Part shown: in pieces, positions 8,362 through 17,113 of the stretch
How the letters are laid out: the number at the start of each line of letters is the position of its first letter
Position numbering within the stretch: the first letter of the stretch is position 1
The notes under the pieces: model-generated
Told to the model about the DNA's origin: nothing
Database searches by the model: none
Seen by the model: the letters and a program-made list of their open reading frames with translations, nothing else
NCBI GenBank assembly: GCA_002239045.1
Contig: MPNN01000008.1
Location: 42,530-106,529, forward strand
Direction: 5' to 3'
Length of the DNA stretch: 64,000 nt
Source of the DNA: SAR202 cluster bacterium bin127
GTDB lineage: Bacteria > Chloroflexota > Dehalococcoidia > Lucifugimonadales > Lucifugimonadaceae
Position numbers and translations under genes: made by a program

Positions 8362-9435
8362 CTACTCATACCAGCCCGATCCGAATATCAGACCGTCGTG
8401 AAGTACCGCCCAAGTGTGTTTCTGTCGGTCAGTACCCGTTTCAGGGTTCGTTAGCACGTAGTCGACCCAGCGGCCCGCCTCGGTTGCCGAAAGTAGATCG
8501 TCGCCGTAGAAGTAGCCCGTGGCATCCACCCGTAAACTGGGATCCCTACCTATGAATATCGGATTGCTGTGGGATATCGTGACTCCGTCTTCTGCACCGA
8601 CGATGAACACGTACCACTGACCGTCTATGCTCTCTGTTGAGTTGTAGTACTCCACTGTACGGTCTCGGCCAACGGCATCGTAAAGGTCAATGGCTCTGGC
8701 TACAAATCTTCTTGTATATTCTGCGGCGTCCGACTTCTGGGTGCCGCGCTCGTACCAACCCGATCCAAAAGTCAGACCATCGTATTCGACTACCCAAGAA
8801 TGCTTCGTTTCAACTATGCCGGACGATGGGTTGGGGAAGCTGTAGCTGAACCATGCACCATCCTCATCGGCGACCGATACGAGAGCTTCTCCAGCCGGAT
8901 AGTTGCTGGGCCCTACGGCGGCCGATGCCGGCCGACTAACGAGCGCAGGGTTGGCGGCGTGCGCGAGCATTACGTCGTCCTGATCCAAGATGAACACGTA
9001 CCACTGACCGTCCATGCTCTCCTCGGTGTTGTAGTGGGCGACGGTAGCATCCAGACCCTCTGAGTCATATCTGCGAATAGCCGACTTTACGAGGAATCTG
9101 GTGTACTCGTCGGATTCCCACTTGGGTGGAACGGGGTCCGTCACTTCCGATGGCTGATCCGAAGCCAGCCGCGCCTCTGCGGACTGCATCGCAATCTGTT
9201 CGGTGAAAGCCGCGATCATCGCGTCGTCGATAGCCATCGCCTCTCCGGCGGGGCCAGGCGGGCCAGCAGGTCCGGATTCTCCCGCGGGGCCGACAGGGCC
9301 TACAGGTCCCGCCGCGCCAGCCGGTCCTTGCGGACCCGCAGGACCTTGTTGTCCAGCTGTCCCAGCTTCGCCTTGGCAAGCGACGATCGACAGAATCAAA
9401 ACGGCGGCAAGAATTGCCACCATTGGCGTGCGCAT
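8362..9435 (-). CDS. Collagen-like lipoprotein with two Cache-type domains
   Basis: The 357-residue product begins with a lipoprotein signal ending SIVAC (Cys20). A collagen-like stretch of Gly-x-x triplets follows (about 24-68, [10 protein letters not shown] and similar). Then come two copies of a roughly 125-residue domain, each with the pattern TRFL/RRFV, Y.....[16 protein letters not shown], and a closing GLxFGSGWYE. The YN...GQWYVFI...HSNP pattern resembles single Cache sensor domains. It would be lipid-anchored outside the membrane and may bind a small ligand. The ATG at 9435 is chosen because AGGGAG lies seven bases upstream. A regular Gly-Pro collagen block in a bacterial lipoprotein is notable. 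Confidence 0.8.
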   Translation of the reverse strand: MRTPMVAILAAVLILSIVACQGEAGTAGQQGPAGPQGPAGAAGPVGPVGPAGESGPAGPPGPAGEAMAIDDAMIAAFTEQIAMQSAEARLASDQPSEVTDPVPPKWESDEYTRFLVKSAIRRYDSEGLDATVAHYNTEESMDGQWYVFILDQDDVMLAHAANPALVSRPASAAVGPSNYPAGEALVSVADEDGAWFSYSFPNPSSGIVETKHSWVVEYDGLTFGSGWYERGTQKSDAAEYTRRFVARAIDLYDAVGRDRTVEYYNSTESIDGQWYVFIVGAEDGVTISHSNPIFIGRDPSLRVDATGYFYGDDLLSATEAGRWVDYVLTNPETGTDRQKHTWAVLHDGLIFGSGWYE

Positions 9436-9651
9436 CGTCATTCTCCCTGTTTGATTTATCAGTAATGTGGAATCAACCGCGTTTGACAGCAAGCGCAATT
9501 GAACAATGTCTCGTGCTTATTTTAGGCGTTTCCCTGTGCATTCGAAACCTTGGCGAAACCACAGCCATTAACGCGGACGTGCCCGGTAACCTGACACGGG
9601 GAGAGAACTTCAGCGGACCGAACGTCCGCCCTCAGGAGATGCAAGAGAAAG

Positions 9652-9728
9652 TGGTGGGCCCGGACGGATTCGAACCATCGACCTCTACTTTATCAGAGTA
9701 GCGCTCTAACCAGCTGAGCTACGGGCCC
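9652..9728 (-). tRNA. tRNA-Ile (anticodon GAT), CCA encoded
   Basis: On the minus strand the 5' arm GGGCCCG pairs with the 3' arm CGGGCCC. The D-arm region GCTCAGCTGGTTAGAGC, the anticodon stem-loop CTACT-CTGATAA-AGTAG with GAT at positions 34-36, and the T-loop GGTTCGAATCC are all present. The discriminator A and CCA follow in the DNA. It stands alone between the lipoprotein and an MFS gene, far from the 16S gene. Confidence 0.97.
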
Positions 9729-9832
9729 GGAATGCGACACGCTGAGAGTGGCGCGCATCGCAATATCCCAATTCTAATCCATCGCTTCCATCCTGCCCAT
9801 CAATCACAATCCTTCACATCCTAGTTCAGACG

Positions 9833-9838
9833 TATAAC
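9833..9838 (+). promoter_or_regulatory. -10-like hexamer before the MFS gene
   Basis: TATAAC lies ten bases before the ATG at 9849 and no Shine-Dalgarno sequence is seen, so a near-leaderless transcript is likely. No convincing -35 element is visible. Confidence 0.35.
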
Positions 9839-9848
9839 CTTATCCCTC

Positions 9849-11108
9849 ATGGTCTCCGCCTCCGCCTCCAAACCCCGCGCCCTCCTATCCACCGGCTCGT
9901 GGGCCCTTTACGACTTCTCCGACACCATCTTCTCCGCCTCGATCCTAACCTTCTACTTCCCCCTCTGGGTAACCGACGACAAAGGCGGGACCGACACCCA
10001 CATCGGCCTGGCTCTATCCGCCTCCATGCTCATCGTCGCCCTCACCGGACCCTTTCTCGGTACCCTCTCCGACCGCCTGAATCGCCGCGTCCCTCTCCTC
10101 GCCCTCAGCGTAGTCTCATGCGCCGTCTTCACCGCTCTCATCGGAGCCGTCGGCGGACTAACCACCGGACTACTATTCTTCATCGCCGCAAACTTCATGT
10201 ATCAGACCGGGCTCATCTTCTACAACTCACTCATCATCAACGTCAGCGACGAGAGCAAACGCGGCATCGTCTCCGGAATCGGCGTCGGAGCCGGATACAT
10301 CGGCCTCATCGCCGCATTCCTCATCATGCGACCAATCGTCGACGCGCAAGGAAACCAAGCCGCATTCCTACCTACCGCCGGCCTCTTTATCCTCTTCGCC
10401 CTCCCCCTCATCCTGATCATCAAAGAACCCGGCGCCCGCGGCCACGTCGACAAAACGCTCTTCCAAACGTCCTATAAACAGCTCTACGAAACCTTCAAGC
10501 GAGCCCGACAACACAGCAACCTCTTCCGATTCCTCATCGGACGCTTCATGTACATGGAAGCCATAAACACCGTCACATCCTTCTACGTCCTCTACCTCAT
10601 AAACGTCGGCGGCTTCGAAGACACCGAAGCACAATCCATGATCATCGGCGTCGTCGTCATCGCAATCTTCGCATCATGGGCCACCGGATTCCTTGTCTCG
10701 AAATTCGGACCGAAACGCGTCCTCATAATCGCCCTCTCCGGATGGACCGTACTCGCGATCGCCGCAGTCCTCGCCGACACCCGATGGGCATTCTGGGCCG
10801 TCGCCGTAACCATGGGATTCTTCTGGGCCGCACCGCAAATCTCCGACCGCGTGCTCCTCACCTACCTCTCACCAAACGGACAGATCGGCGAATTCTTCGG
10901 ACTCTTCCAAATGTCCGGACGCCTCTCCGCCGTCATCGGCCCCGCCCTCTGGGGCCTAACAATCTGGGCCCTATCCGAAACCGGCGACCTAGCCTACCGC
11001 ATAGCCCTTGCAACCCTAGCCATATTCCTAGTAGCCGGACTTCTAATCCTAAGATCCGTCAAAGTAACCCGCGAAACCTCCGACCTCGAAGCGATTGAAC
11101 AGTCCTGA
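9849..11108 (+). CDS. MFS transporter, UMF1/Atg22-like
   Basis: The 419-residue protein has about twelve hydrophobic segments. The N-terminus (SWALYDFSDTIFSASILTFYFPLW, trimmed: ALYDFSDTIF) is the hallmark of UMF1/Atg22-like major facilitators. The cytoplasmic loop GTLSDRLNRRVPLL near residues 73-86 matches the MFS loop between helices 2 and 3. Such proteins export amino acids or unknown solutes. No operon partner is on this strand; a palindromic repeat follows the stop. Confidence 0.88.
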   Translation: MVSASASKPRALLSTGSWALYDFSDTIFSASILTFYFPLWVTDDKGGTDTHIGLALSASMLIVALTGPFLGTLSDRLNRRVPLLALSVVSCAVFTALIGAVGGLTTGLLFFIAANFMYQTGLIFYNSLIINVSDESKRGIVSGIGVGAGYIGLIAAFLIMRPIVDAQGNQAAFLPTAGLFILFALPLILIIKEPGARGHVDKTLFQTSYKQLYETFKRARQHSNLFRFLIGRFMYMEAINTVTSFYVLYLINVGGFEDTEAQSMIIGVVVIAIFASWATGFLVSKFGPKRVLIIALSGWTVLAIAAVLADTRWAFWAVAVTMGFFWAAPQISDRVLLTYLSPNGQIGEFFGLFQMSGRLSAVIGPALWGLTIWALSETGDLAYRIALATLAIFLVAGLLILRSVKVTRETSDLEAIEQS

Positions 11109-11230
11109 CCTCCCCTTCGCGTAGCGAGGGGCACGCGGACGACCGAAGCGAGAACGCCGGGGGGTGCCCGGCAGGCGGGACCCGGTTTCCCCCGCTCGCG
11201 GGGGAAATGTCCGAAGGACAAAGGGGGTAA
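11109..11230. repeat. Intergenic repeat, CCCCCGCTCGCGGGGG type
   Basis: A repeat with a strong GC palindrome (CCCCCGCTCGCGGGGG near 11189-11204) followed by AAATGTCCGAAGGACAAAG. Related copies occur near 17010-17098, 19326-19413 and, more diverged, 21300-21392 and 49715-49785. It lies between convergent genes and may also serve as a terminator. Confidence 0.75.
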
Positions 11231-11238
11231 CGCTACCC

Positions 11239-12399
11239 TCAATAAATCCCCGGAAACAACCGGTACTTAACCCGCGCTTTATACTCCGCCCACTTCTCCG
11301 CACCGTACTTCTCCTCACAAACAGCATCATCCTGAAACTGCCGCCAGGTGAATAGCGACACGATGAAGATCATGTACGTCCAAGCCCAAAGGTTTGCGGG
11401 TTGCATGAAAACCAACGCAACGGACAAAGCGAGAAACCCTTCGCCCATGTAGTTGAAATGACGAGCCGCGCCCCAAAAACCGCTATACAGAATCTTCCGG
11501 TCGCCAGCCTCGATGTATCTCTGCTCAATTAACCCCAGGAACTTCCGATCGGGCCACCGCTTGAACCAATACTTCTGCAAGTTACCGCCGCGCGAGATAC
11601 TCCAACCGAACAGGAACAACACCACCATCACAGCCAACCAGATATTGGTGAACGTAGACGAGAATCCAGGATAAGGATGCACCGCCATTCCCCACATCGG
11701 CAGGATGTAGAGCCACCCGTAGATTAGCAGTCCTCCCCAAATCAACTTGAACCCAAGATTCTCGTGGATCAAGTCATAGGTATAAAGCTGCACCCGTTCG
11801 AAAACGAAATAGTCAAAGATGTAGAACGTGAAGAAGCCCGCGTACACGTAGATACCCGGGTTGGGTTCCAAGCCAAGATCCTGGACGTAATGGTGATGAA
11901 AATACGCACCCGAAAGCGCATTCAACGTCAGCATCGTACCACCCACCACGTACAGGTACATCTTCAAGTCGACGCGATCGCCGAACAACCAGTGCTCCAT
12001 CGCCCGACCGTGCCACCAAGCGACGAACCAGTTAGTCTCATGCCCCTTTTCGGACCTTGCAGACTGACTCAGAAACGCCCAGGTCGCGATCACCCCGCTG
12101 AAGAAAGTCCCGCCAATCACCGCCGGGATTGTCGACCTGTAGAACCAGTCACGCTCGAACCCAAACGGGGCGACAGCCCACAGCGCCAACATCAAAGCAA
12201 ACACCAATATCCCATTGAGCCGATAACTCCGAGGCTCACCAGTCGCCGCATCGTTCACATACCCCGGAACACGCCGCGCCGGCAACACAAACTGCGCCAC
12301 ATAAAACGCGACGAACACCGCCAACGGAGTGAAGAACCCCACAATCCACTCCGTCCCCGATAGCTCAATAAGGTGGCTGATCCCAAGCCATTCAAACAC
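11239..12399 (-). CDS. ERG4/ERG24-type sterol reductase-like membrane protein, copy 1
   Basis: The 386-residue polytopic membrane protein has the C-terminal signature of the ERG4/ERG24/DHCR7 family: KILYSGFWGAARHFNYMGE, then EEKYGAEKWAEYKARV and YRLFPGIY. In eukaryotes this family reduces sterol double bonds with NADPH, and bacterial members are rare. Its N-terminal half has at least six helices. The start is GTG, with GGAAGGGG upstream. A close paralog follows at 12501-13640, upstream in transcription order, so the pair is a tandem duplication. The true substrate in this organism, whether sterol, hopanoid or isoprenoid, is unknown. Confidence 0.85.
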   Translation of the reverse strand: MFEWLGISHLIELSGTEWIVGFFTPLAVFVAFYVAQFVLPARRVPGYVNDAATGEPRSYRLNGILVFALMLALWAVAPFGFERDWFYRSTIPAVIGGTFFSGVIATWAFLSQSARSEKGHETNWFVAWWHGRAMEHWLFGDRVDLKMYLYVVGGTMLTLNALSGAYFHHHYVQDLGLEPNPGIYVYAGFFTFYIFDYFVFERVQLYTYDLIHENLGFKLIWGGLLIYGWLYILPMWGMAVHPYPGFSSTFTNIWLAVMVVLFLFGWSISRGGNLQKYWFKRWPDRKFLGLIEQRYIEAGDRKILYSGFWGAARHFNYMGEGFLALSVALVFMQPANLWAWTYMIFIVSLFTWRQFQDDAVCEEKYGAEKWAEYKARVKYRLFPGIY

Positions 12400-12500
12400 G
12401 ATTGAACACCCCTTCCTTGAGCGATTACGGCGTCGAGATTAGACGTGGTATCAGATTACGCGAATCACCCGGTCGGTGCCGAAGTCCCTCGACCATTTCC

Positions 12501-13640
12501 TCAATAAATCCCCGGAATTATCCGATACTTCACCTTCTCCTGGTACTCCGCCCACTTCTCTTCGCCATATTTCTCCGCACACAACCGATCATCATCCCGC
12601 TGTCGCCAACTGAACAGAACGAGGACGTATATGAAATAGATCCAAGCCCAAGGATTCAAGAGATACCCAAACGCCAGCGCTCCCGCCAACGAATAAAATC
12701 CTTCGCCAAGGTAGTTGAGGTGACGCGCCAACCCCCACATCCCGCTGTAAAGAATCTTCCGATCACTCGCCTGAATGTACTTCGGCTCGATGATCCCCAA
12801 GAATTTCCGCTCCGGCCATCGCTTGAACACATACTTCTGCATATTCGCCCCACGCGATATCACCCAACCCGTCACGTACATCACCGCCGTCCCGACGATC
12901 AGGACGTTCGACCACAACGGCGAAAACCCCGGATTCGGATGTGCTGCCATCCCCCAAAGCGGCAGAATAAACAGCCAACCAAACACCATCATCCCGCCCC
13001 AGAACATCTTGAACCCCAAGTTCTCGTGGATCACGTCATAGGTATAAAGCTGCACCCGCTCGAAGATGTAGTAGTCAACCACATAAATCGTCATGAATAT
13101 CGCAAACATCCAAACACCCGGATTGAAATCGCTGCCAAACTCTTCGTAGTTGTACCAAGCACCCGATAGCGCATTCAGCGACAGCATCGTCCCCCCCACG
13201 ACGTAAAACCACATCTTCAGATCGACACGCTCCTTGAACAGCGAAATCTCCCGCACCCGGCCATCCCAAAGCGCCATGAACCAGTTCCTACCCTCGACCT
13301 CCGGATACCTGAACACCGCAATCAACGAAAAGATCAACGTAAAGACGGTTCCTCCGACAAACGCATAGATCGACGACTCATAAAACCACTCCCGAGGCAT
13401 CCCCGTCAACTCGAACCACCAAACCGCCAGCGCAATCACATAAACCAGAATCCCATTCAACCGATAATTCCGAGGCTCCCCCGTCTCTGGATCAATCACA
13501 TAACCCGGAACCCGAATCGCCGGCAAAACCGCATGAGCCACAAAGAAAACCACAAACACCCCCAACGGCGTCAAGAACCCCGCAACAACCTCCATCCCCG
13601 AAAGCTCGAAAAGATGACCAATCCCAAGCCAATCAATCAT
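12501..13640 (-). CDS. ERG4/ERG24-type sterol reductase-like membrane protein, copy 2
   Basis: The 379-residue paralog of the gene at 11239 ends in the same family signature: KILYSGMWGLARHLNYLGE, then AEKYGEEKWAEYQEKV and YRIIPGIY. Start ATG with AGGGGG nine bases upstream. Both copies keep the NADPH-site region of the family (RHxNYxGE) and diverge mostly in the N-terminal half. Both share the opening WLGIxHLxELSG. It is transcribed ahead of copy 1 with about 100 bases between, so the two may form one operon. Confidence 0.85.
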   Translation of the reverse strand: MIDWLGIGHLFELSGMEVVAGFLTPLGVFVVFFVAHAVLPAIRVPGYVIDPETGEPRNYRLNGILVYVIALAVWWFELTGMPREWFYESSIYAFVGGTVFTLIFSLIAVFRYPEVEGRNWFMALWDGRVREISLFKERVDLKMWFYVVGGTMLSLNALSGAWYNYEEFGSDFNPGVWMFAIFMTIYVVDYYIFERVQLYTYDVIHENLGFKMFWGGMMVFGWLFILPLWGMAAHPNPGFSPLWSNVLIVGTAVMYVTGWVISRGANMQKYVFKRWPERKFLGIIEPKYIQASDRKILYSGMWGLARHLNYLGEGFYSLAGALAFGYLLNPWAWIYFIYVLVLFSWRQRDDDRLCAEKYGEEKWAEYQEKVKYRIIPGIY

Positions 13641-13746
13641 CGTTCATTTCCCCCTTTCCTCTAACAACATGGTCATCACAAACATGAGCACAGACTATCC
13701 CAACAACACTGAACCCGGCAACATTACCCCTCTATACGGTGGATGA

Positions 13747-14347
13747 TCAGGGGGAATATTCCTCCCCTTCACCCCGCGAAGGGGACGCGGACGAGCGAAG
13801 CGAGACCGCAGGGGATGCTCGGGGCGGACGGGCGACGCGGGCACTCACCACCACTGTCCCAGCAATCCAATCATGCCAACCTCGACCCTCAGCATCAAAC
13901 CCCATCCAAACATGGTTGGCGATCGCCAGAACCGCTGAAACGATCAATCCCCATAAAAGCCAATACGTCGCTACGATACCAATCAAATGGGCATTGAATG
14001 ACGCCGCAACGAGGTATAGAACAATCACCGGAAATACATACGCAAACAGCAACGGGCTCCCCAAAATATGCCTCCCTAGAGCGTGGCCCCAACCAATAAA
14101 CCATCCGTCTCTACCCACGATTCGCAACCCAAACAGTCGATGCCCCAGCGTGTCTCCCTTCGACGAAACTCTGGACACCACCAGCACATGCCTCAATACC
14201 ACGACCGCACATGCAACCCAAAACCCAACCCACTACCAACAACCAATCAACCAATCCCGCAACCAACCGACGCCAAACCCACCCAAACCCGTAGTACCGA
14301 CGTCCTTCAAACGAATTGGCGATTTCATCTGCTTGCGTGCTCAACAT
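13747..14347 (-). pseudogene. Chimeric RDD-family pseudogene
   Basis: The N-terminal part (from ATG 14347; TQADEIANSFEGRRYYG) is almost identical to the RDD gene at 14445-15125. The C-terminal part (RVSSKGDTLGHRLFG, then HVWMGFDAEGRGWHDW) matches the RDD gene at 15198-15845. Between them about 40-45 codons are missing and the frame shifts; reading the other frame gives FWVACAVVVLRHVLVVSR, matching FPMACVVVIWKEVSLASR of the third gene. The 3' end has also acquired a repeat-derived tail in place of KDRGVD. It looks like a recombinant of its neighbours and is not expected to work. Confidence 0.8.
13770..13850. repeat. GC-rich intergenic repeat invading an RDD pseudogene
   Basis: CCCCGCGAAGGGG and the ACGAGCGAAGCGAGA run resemble the repeat at 11109-11230. 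It sits where the C-terminal codons of the neighbouring RDD genes would be, so it replaced the end of this gene. Confidence 0.55.
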
Positions 14348-14464
14348 TGTTCAGCCCCCTACCCTCAACGTACACCACGACCTCACCTAGCGCGGTATGC
14401 CCGGGAAGCGGAACCCCAACGGCGCAATCAGTGTAATTTGCGGTTCAGTCAACACCCCGATCCC
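14251..14464. repeat. Direct repeat A of an RDD segmental duplication
   Basis: About 215 bases here recur at 15001-15216 with few differences. The repeat covers the first ~100 bases of an RDD gene plus its whole upstream region, including the GTAATTTGCGGTTCAGTCAA segment. The offset is close to 750 bases. Confidence 0.85.
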
Positions 14465-15125
14465 TAGCCACCACCGCTCCCACCAACCGATCATGCCACC
14501 CCCTACCCTTTGCGTCCAAAAACATCAGCACATGATTGACCGCGATCAAAACTAAGCAAACCACGAAGCCCCAAACCAACCAGTTACGAGCCACAAGTTG
14601 CACCGGTTCCGATATCCATGTCAACGGCATGTATTGGTTCGCTCTCTGGGCAATGTAAAACCAAGCGGTCAACAACATACAAATTGGCAGCAAATACCCG
14701 AAAATCATTGGACTCCCCATGAACTGTCTCCCCAAAGAACGCCAACTACCGATCCGCGTCCCGTCAGCTCTCAATATCCGCAAACCCAGCGACCGTTGAC
14801 CCAGCGTTCGACCTGTCGAGGAAACAAGGAGCCCGAAAGCCAAGTGGGTCGCCAGCAAAACTAGCAAAACCCCCGGGATCGCCCAAACCGTCACTCCACT
14901 GACGAAATTCTCCGCAAACGGCCGAGATCCGGATAATGCATACTCCACCTGCACCAACACACCACCAACCATCCCCGCAACAATCGCAACAACCCAATCC
15001 ACCAATCCCGCAACCAACCGACGCCAAACCCACCCAAACCCGTAGTACCGACGCCCTTCAAACGAATCGGCGATTTCATCTGCTTGCGTGCTGAAAATTG
15101 TTCTGCCCCTACCCTCAACGTACAC
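14445..15125 (-). CDS. RDD family membrane protein 2
   Basis: The product (up to 226 residues) has the RDD pattern: WRRLVAGLVDW near residues 30-40 (R, D), several membrane helices, RTLGQRSLGLRIL near 133-145, and FLDAKGRGWHDRLVGAVVV at the end. RDD proteins are small polytopic proteins, some linked to ion exchange. The first canonical start is GTG 15125. The homologous position of neighbouring copies is ATG, and here that codon is ATT (15096-15098) behind the same AGGGG ribosome site, so the true product may start at ATT as IFSTQADE. Confidence 0.8.
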   Translation of the reverse strand: MYVEGRGRTIFSTQADEIADSFEGRRYYGFGWVWRRLVAGLVDWVVAIVAGMVGGVLVQVEYALSGSRPFAENFVSGVTVWAIPGVLLVLLATHLAFGLLVSSTGRTLGQRSLGLRILRADGTRIGSWRSLGRQFMGSPMIFGYLLPICMLLTAWFYIAQRANQYMPLTWISEPVQLVARNWLVWGFVVCLVLIAVNHVLMFLDAKGRGWHDRLVGAVVARDRGVD

Positions 15126-15216
15126 TACCTCCTCCTCCCCTAGCGCGGTATGCCGGGGAAGCGGAATCCCTTCGGCGCAATCAGCGTAATTTGCGGTTCA
15201 GTCAACACCCCGATCC
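15001..15216. repeat. Direct repeat B of an RDD segmental duplication
   Basis: Second copy of the repeat at 14251-14464, spanning the 5' end of the RDD gene 14445-15125 and its upstream DNA. It shows that the two units arose by duplication of about 750 bases, later shortened by a deletion in the left copy. Confidence 0.85.
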
Positions 15217-15845
15217 TTCACCACCACTGTCCCAGCAAACCAATCATGCCAACCTCGACCCTCAGCATCAAACCCCATCCAAACATGGTTGGCGATCGCT
15301 AGAACTGACGAGACACCCAGTCCCCAAATCATCCAATTCTTTACCAATGCGTCTCCCAATCCACCGATCAGATATCCACCGACCAGATCAATAAATATTG
15401 CGACGGGAATCCACAGAATCAGCGGGATCATAGACAAGAAATACACAAACAGCAACGGGCTACCCAAAAACTGCCTGACCAATGCACGGCGGCGACCGAT
15501 CCTGTTCCCGCTTATGGCCTCTATCCGCATCCCGAACAGTCGGTGCCCGAACGTGTCCCCCTTTGACGAAATCCTAGACGCTAGTGACACCTCTTTCCAA
15601 ATCACTACCACGCACGCCATCGGAAAACCCAAGAAGATGGATCCCAGCACGAAATTCAATCCAAAGGAAGACACATTCAGCAGTCCGAATAATATCGCGG
15701 CCAACGTCCCTAAACCTGCACCCCAAGCCAACACCACCAACCAATCAACCAAACCAGCCATCAACCGCCTCCAAACCGAAACAACCTCAACCCTCGGACG
15801 CGCTCCCAACGAATTAACGGTTCCATCTGCCATCGAGTCAATCAT
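15198..15845 (-). CDS. RDD family membrane protein 3
   Basis: The 215-residue protein has VWRRLMAGLVDW near residues 24-35, SKGDTFGHRLFGMRI near 114-128, and GFDAEGRGWHDWFAGTVVV near the C-terminus. ATG is preceded by GGGTAGGGGTAGGACA. It is the intact parent-like copy for the C-terminal half of the pseudogene at 13747. Like the others it is predicted to span the membrane several times; the substrate is unknown. Confidence 0.82.
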   Translation of the reverse strand: MIDSMADGTVNSLGARPRVEVVSVWRRLMAGLVDWLVVLAWGAGLGTLAAILFGLLNVSSFGLNFVLGSIFLGFPMACVVVIWKEVSLASRISSKGDTFGHRLFGMRIEAISGNRIGRRRALVRQFLGSPLLFVYFLSMIPLILWIPVAIFIDLVGGYLIGGLGDALVKNWMIWGLGVSSVLAIANHVWMGFDAEGRGWHDWFAGTVVVKDRGVD

Positions 15846-15935
15846 TGTCCTACCCCTACCCTCAAATTACACCACCCACGAAGAACACCACCACGCATCC
15901 GACGTTAGGTGCGGCATTCAAACCCAAACCACACC

Positions 15936-16574
15936 CTACTGATCCTTCACCACCACCGTCCCCATCAACCGATCATGCCACCCCCTCCGATTACGATCAA
16001 ACCCCATCGCAACATGGTTCACCGCTGACAAGACCACGGAAACTACCAAACCCAAATAAATCCAGATGAAAACAAGACCGCCAGAAATCGCGCCGATGCT
16101 GTCCAACGGATGCGTTAAGTCCCACAACGGAAGCAGGACATACGCGACGGGAATCAAGACGAACAAGGGCGTCACGTACCCGAGCAACAATGGGCTACCG
16201 AGATACTGCCTCACCAACGCACGCCGCCGCTTGATCCTCCCTCCATCGGTTTGCAATATCCGCATACCTAACAGCCGGTGACCAATCGTTTCGTCTTTGG
16301 ACGCAACCCATAACGCCGTCAAGCTGAACCAAGCTATCACGCCGATGAACGCTGTCGGCAACCCAAAATAGATCAAATACGCTCCGAAGTTTGTCCCAAA
16401 TGAATTTTCCCCGGATACTGCCAGCGCGAACAAGATCGCAGCCCCAATACTCACCGCCACGCCTACAACCATCGCCAAGAACCAATCAACAACACCCGCC
16501 ATCAACCGCCTCCAAACCGAAGCAGCCTCAACCTCGTAATCTCGAGAATCCACCAAAAATCCCCGTTCAGACAC
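15936..16574 (-). CDS. RDD family membrane protein 4
   Basis: The 212-residue protein has VWRRLMAGVVDWF near residues 20-32, SKDETIGHRLLGMRIL near 112-127, and FDRNRRGWHDRLMGTVVV near the C-terminus. It is the most diverged of the four copies. It begins three bases from the stop of the cupin gene upstream in transcription order, so the two are probably one unit. Confidence 0.82.
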   Translation of the reverse strand: MSERGFLVDSRDYEVEAASVWRRLMAGVVDWFLAMVVGVAVSIGAAILFALAVSGENSFGTNFGAYLIYFGLPTAFIGVIAWFSLTALWVASKDETIGHRLLGMRILQTDGGRIKRRRALVRQYLGSPLLLGYVTPLFVLIPVAYVLLPLWDLTHPLDSIGAISGGLVFIWIYLGLVVSVVLSAVNHVAMGFDRNRRGWHDRLMGTVVVKDQ

Positions 16575-16577
16575 CCC

Positions 16578-16994
16578 TCACCGACAATCCTGCCGCCCAG
16601 CCTCTTCCAAATCCACAACAATCTCCACCGGCGCATTCCGCGCCACGATCAACACCAGATCCTCACCTTCCGAAGTATTGACCGGCTGATGATTCGAATC
16701 CGGCGGAACATAGATGAAATCCCCCGGTCCGATAACCTCCTCAACCTCCAACTCCTCGCCTTGGAGAAACAACCCCTCGCCGCTAACCACGTATATCGCC
16801 GACTCGCAATTCACGTGATAGTGCGCCGTCGAACACCGACCCGGCGGCACCGTCGCGATCGCCAGATGAATACCAGTCGATCCCGACAAAGCCTCCGACA
16901 CCCCCGCCAGCCTAGTCATCGCCCCACTCGCGATCTCAATCTCGAGATTGTCGCCCTTCGTGATAACGCAAGGCTTGTAACCGTTCTTTGACAT
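16578..16994 (-). CDS. Cupin domain protein
   Basis: The 138-residue single-domain cupin has the two motifs: CSTAHYHVNCESAIYVVSGEG (first His pair and Glu; shortened AHYHVNCESAIY) and GPGDFIYVPPDSNHQPVN near residues 90-107. The metal-ligand His residues are present. The start is ATG 16994 (MSKNGYKP); the longer frame upstream runs through a repeat and is not used. Such cupins are often dioxygenases, isomerases or sugar-binding proteins; the substrate is unknown. Confidence 0.85.
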   Translation of the reverse strand: MSKNGYKPCVITKGDNLEIEIASGAMTRLAGVSEALSGSTGIHLAIATVPPGRCSTAHYHVNCESAIYVVSGEGLFLQGEELEVEEVIGPGDFIYVPPDSNHQPVNTSEGEDLVLIVARNAPVEIVVDLEEAGRQDCR

Positions 16995-17009
16995 CACAGA
17001 AACCAGATC

Positions 17010-17112
17010 GTCATTCTCGCGAAGGGGGGAATCCGGAGGGGCCGCGCGGTCGGGGTTCCCTCGCTCGCGGGGGAAATGTCCGAAGGGCAAAGGGGGCCAT
17101 CATCCTTCGCAT
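17010..17112. repeat. Intergenic repeat, GC palindrome type
   Basis: Contains CGCTCGCGGGGGAAATGTCC followed by GAAGGGCAAAGGGGG, the same family as at 11109. CATCCTTCGCATCCTAGTTCAA at its right edge belongs to a second repeat family, also found near 1930, 9811 and 26060. Confidence 0.75.
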
Positions 17113-17113
17113 C

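Noticed and set aside
8260..8555. Short plus-strand frames between DedA and the lipoprotein
   Set aside because: They lie antisense to the end of the lipoprotein gene or in the short gap, without start signals.
9203..9454. Plus-strand frame with Gly-Pro-Ala triplets
   Set aside because: It is the reverse complement of the collagen-like block of the lipoprotein gene; GC-rich triplet repeats read as Gly/Pro/Ala on both strands.
9414..9701. Plus-strand frame with the phrase GPDGFEPSTSTLSE
   Set aside because: This phrase is the translation of the antisense strand of a tRNA (here tRNA-Ile), a well-known annotation artefact.
13739..16069. Long plus-strand frames across the RDD array
   Set aside because: They are Pro/Thr/Asn-rich shadows of the minus-strand RDD genes, which have clear family motifs.
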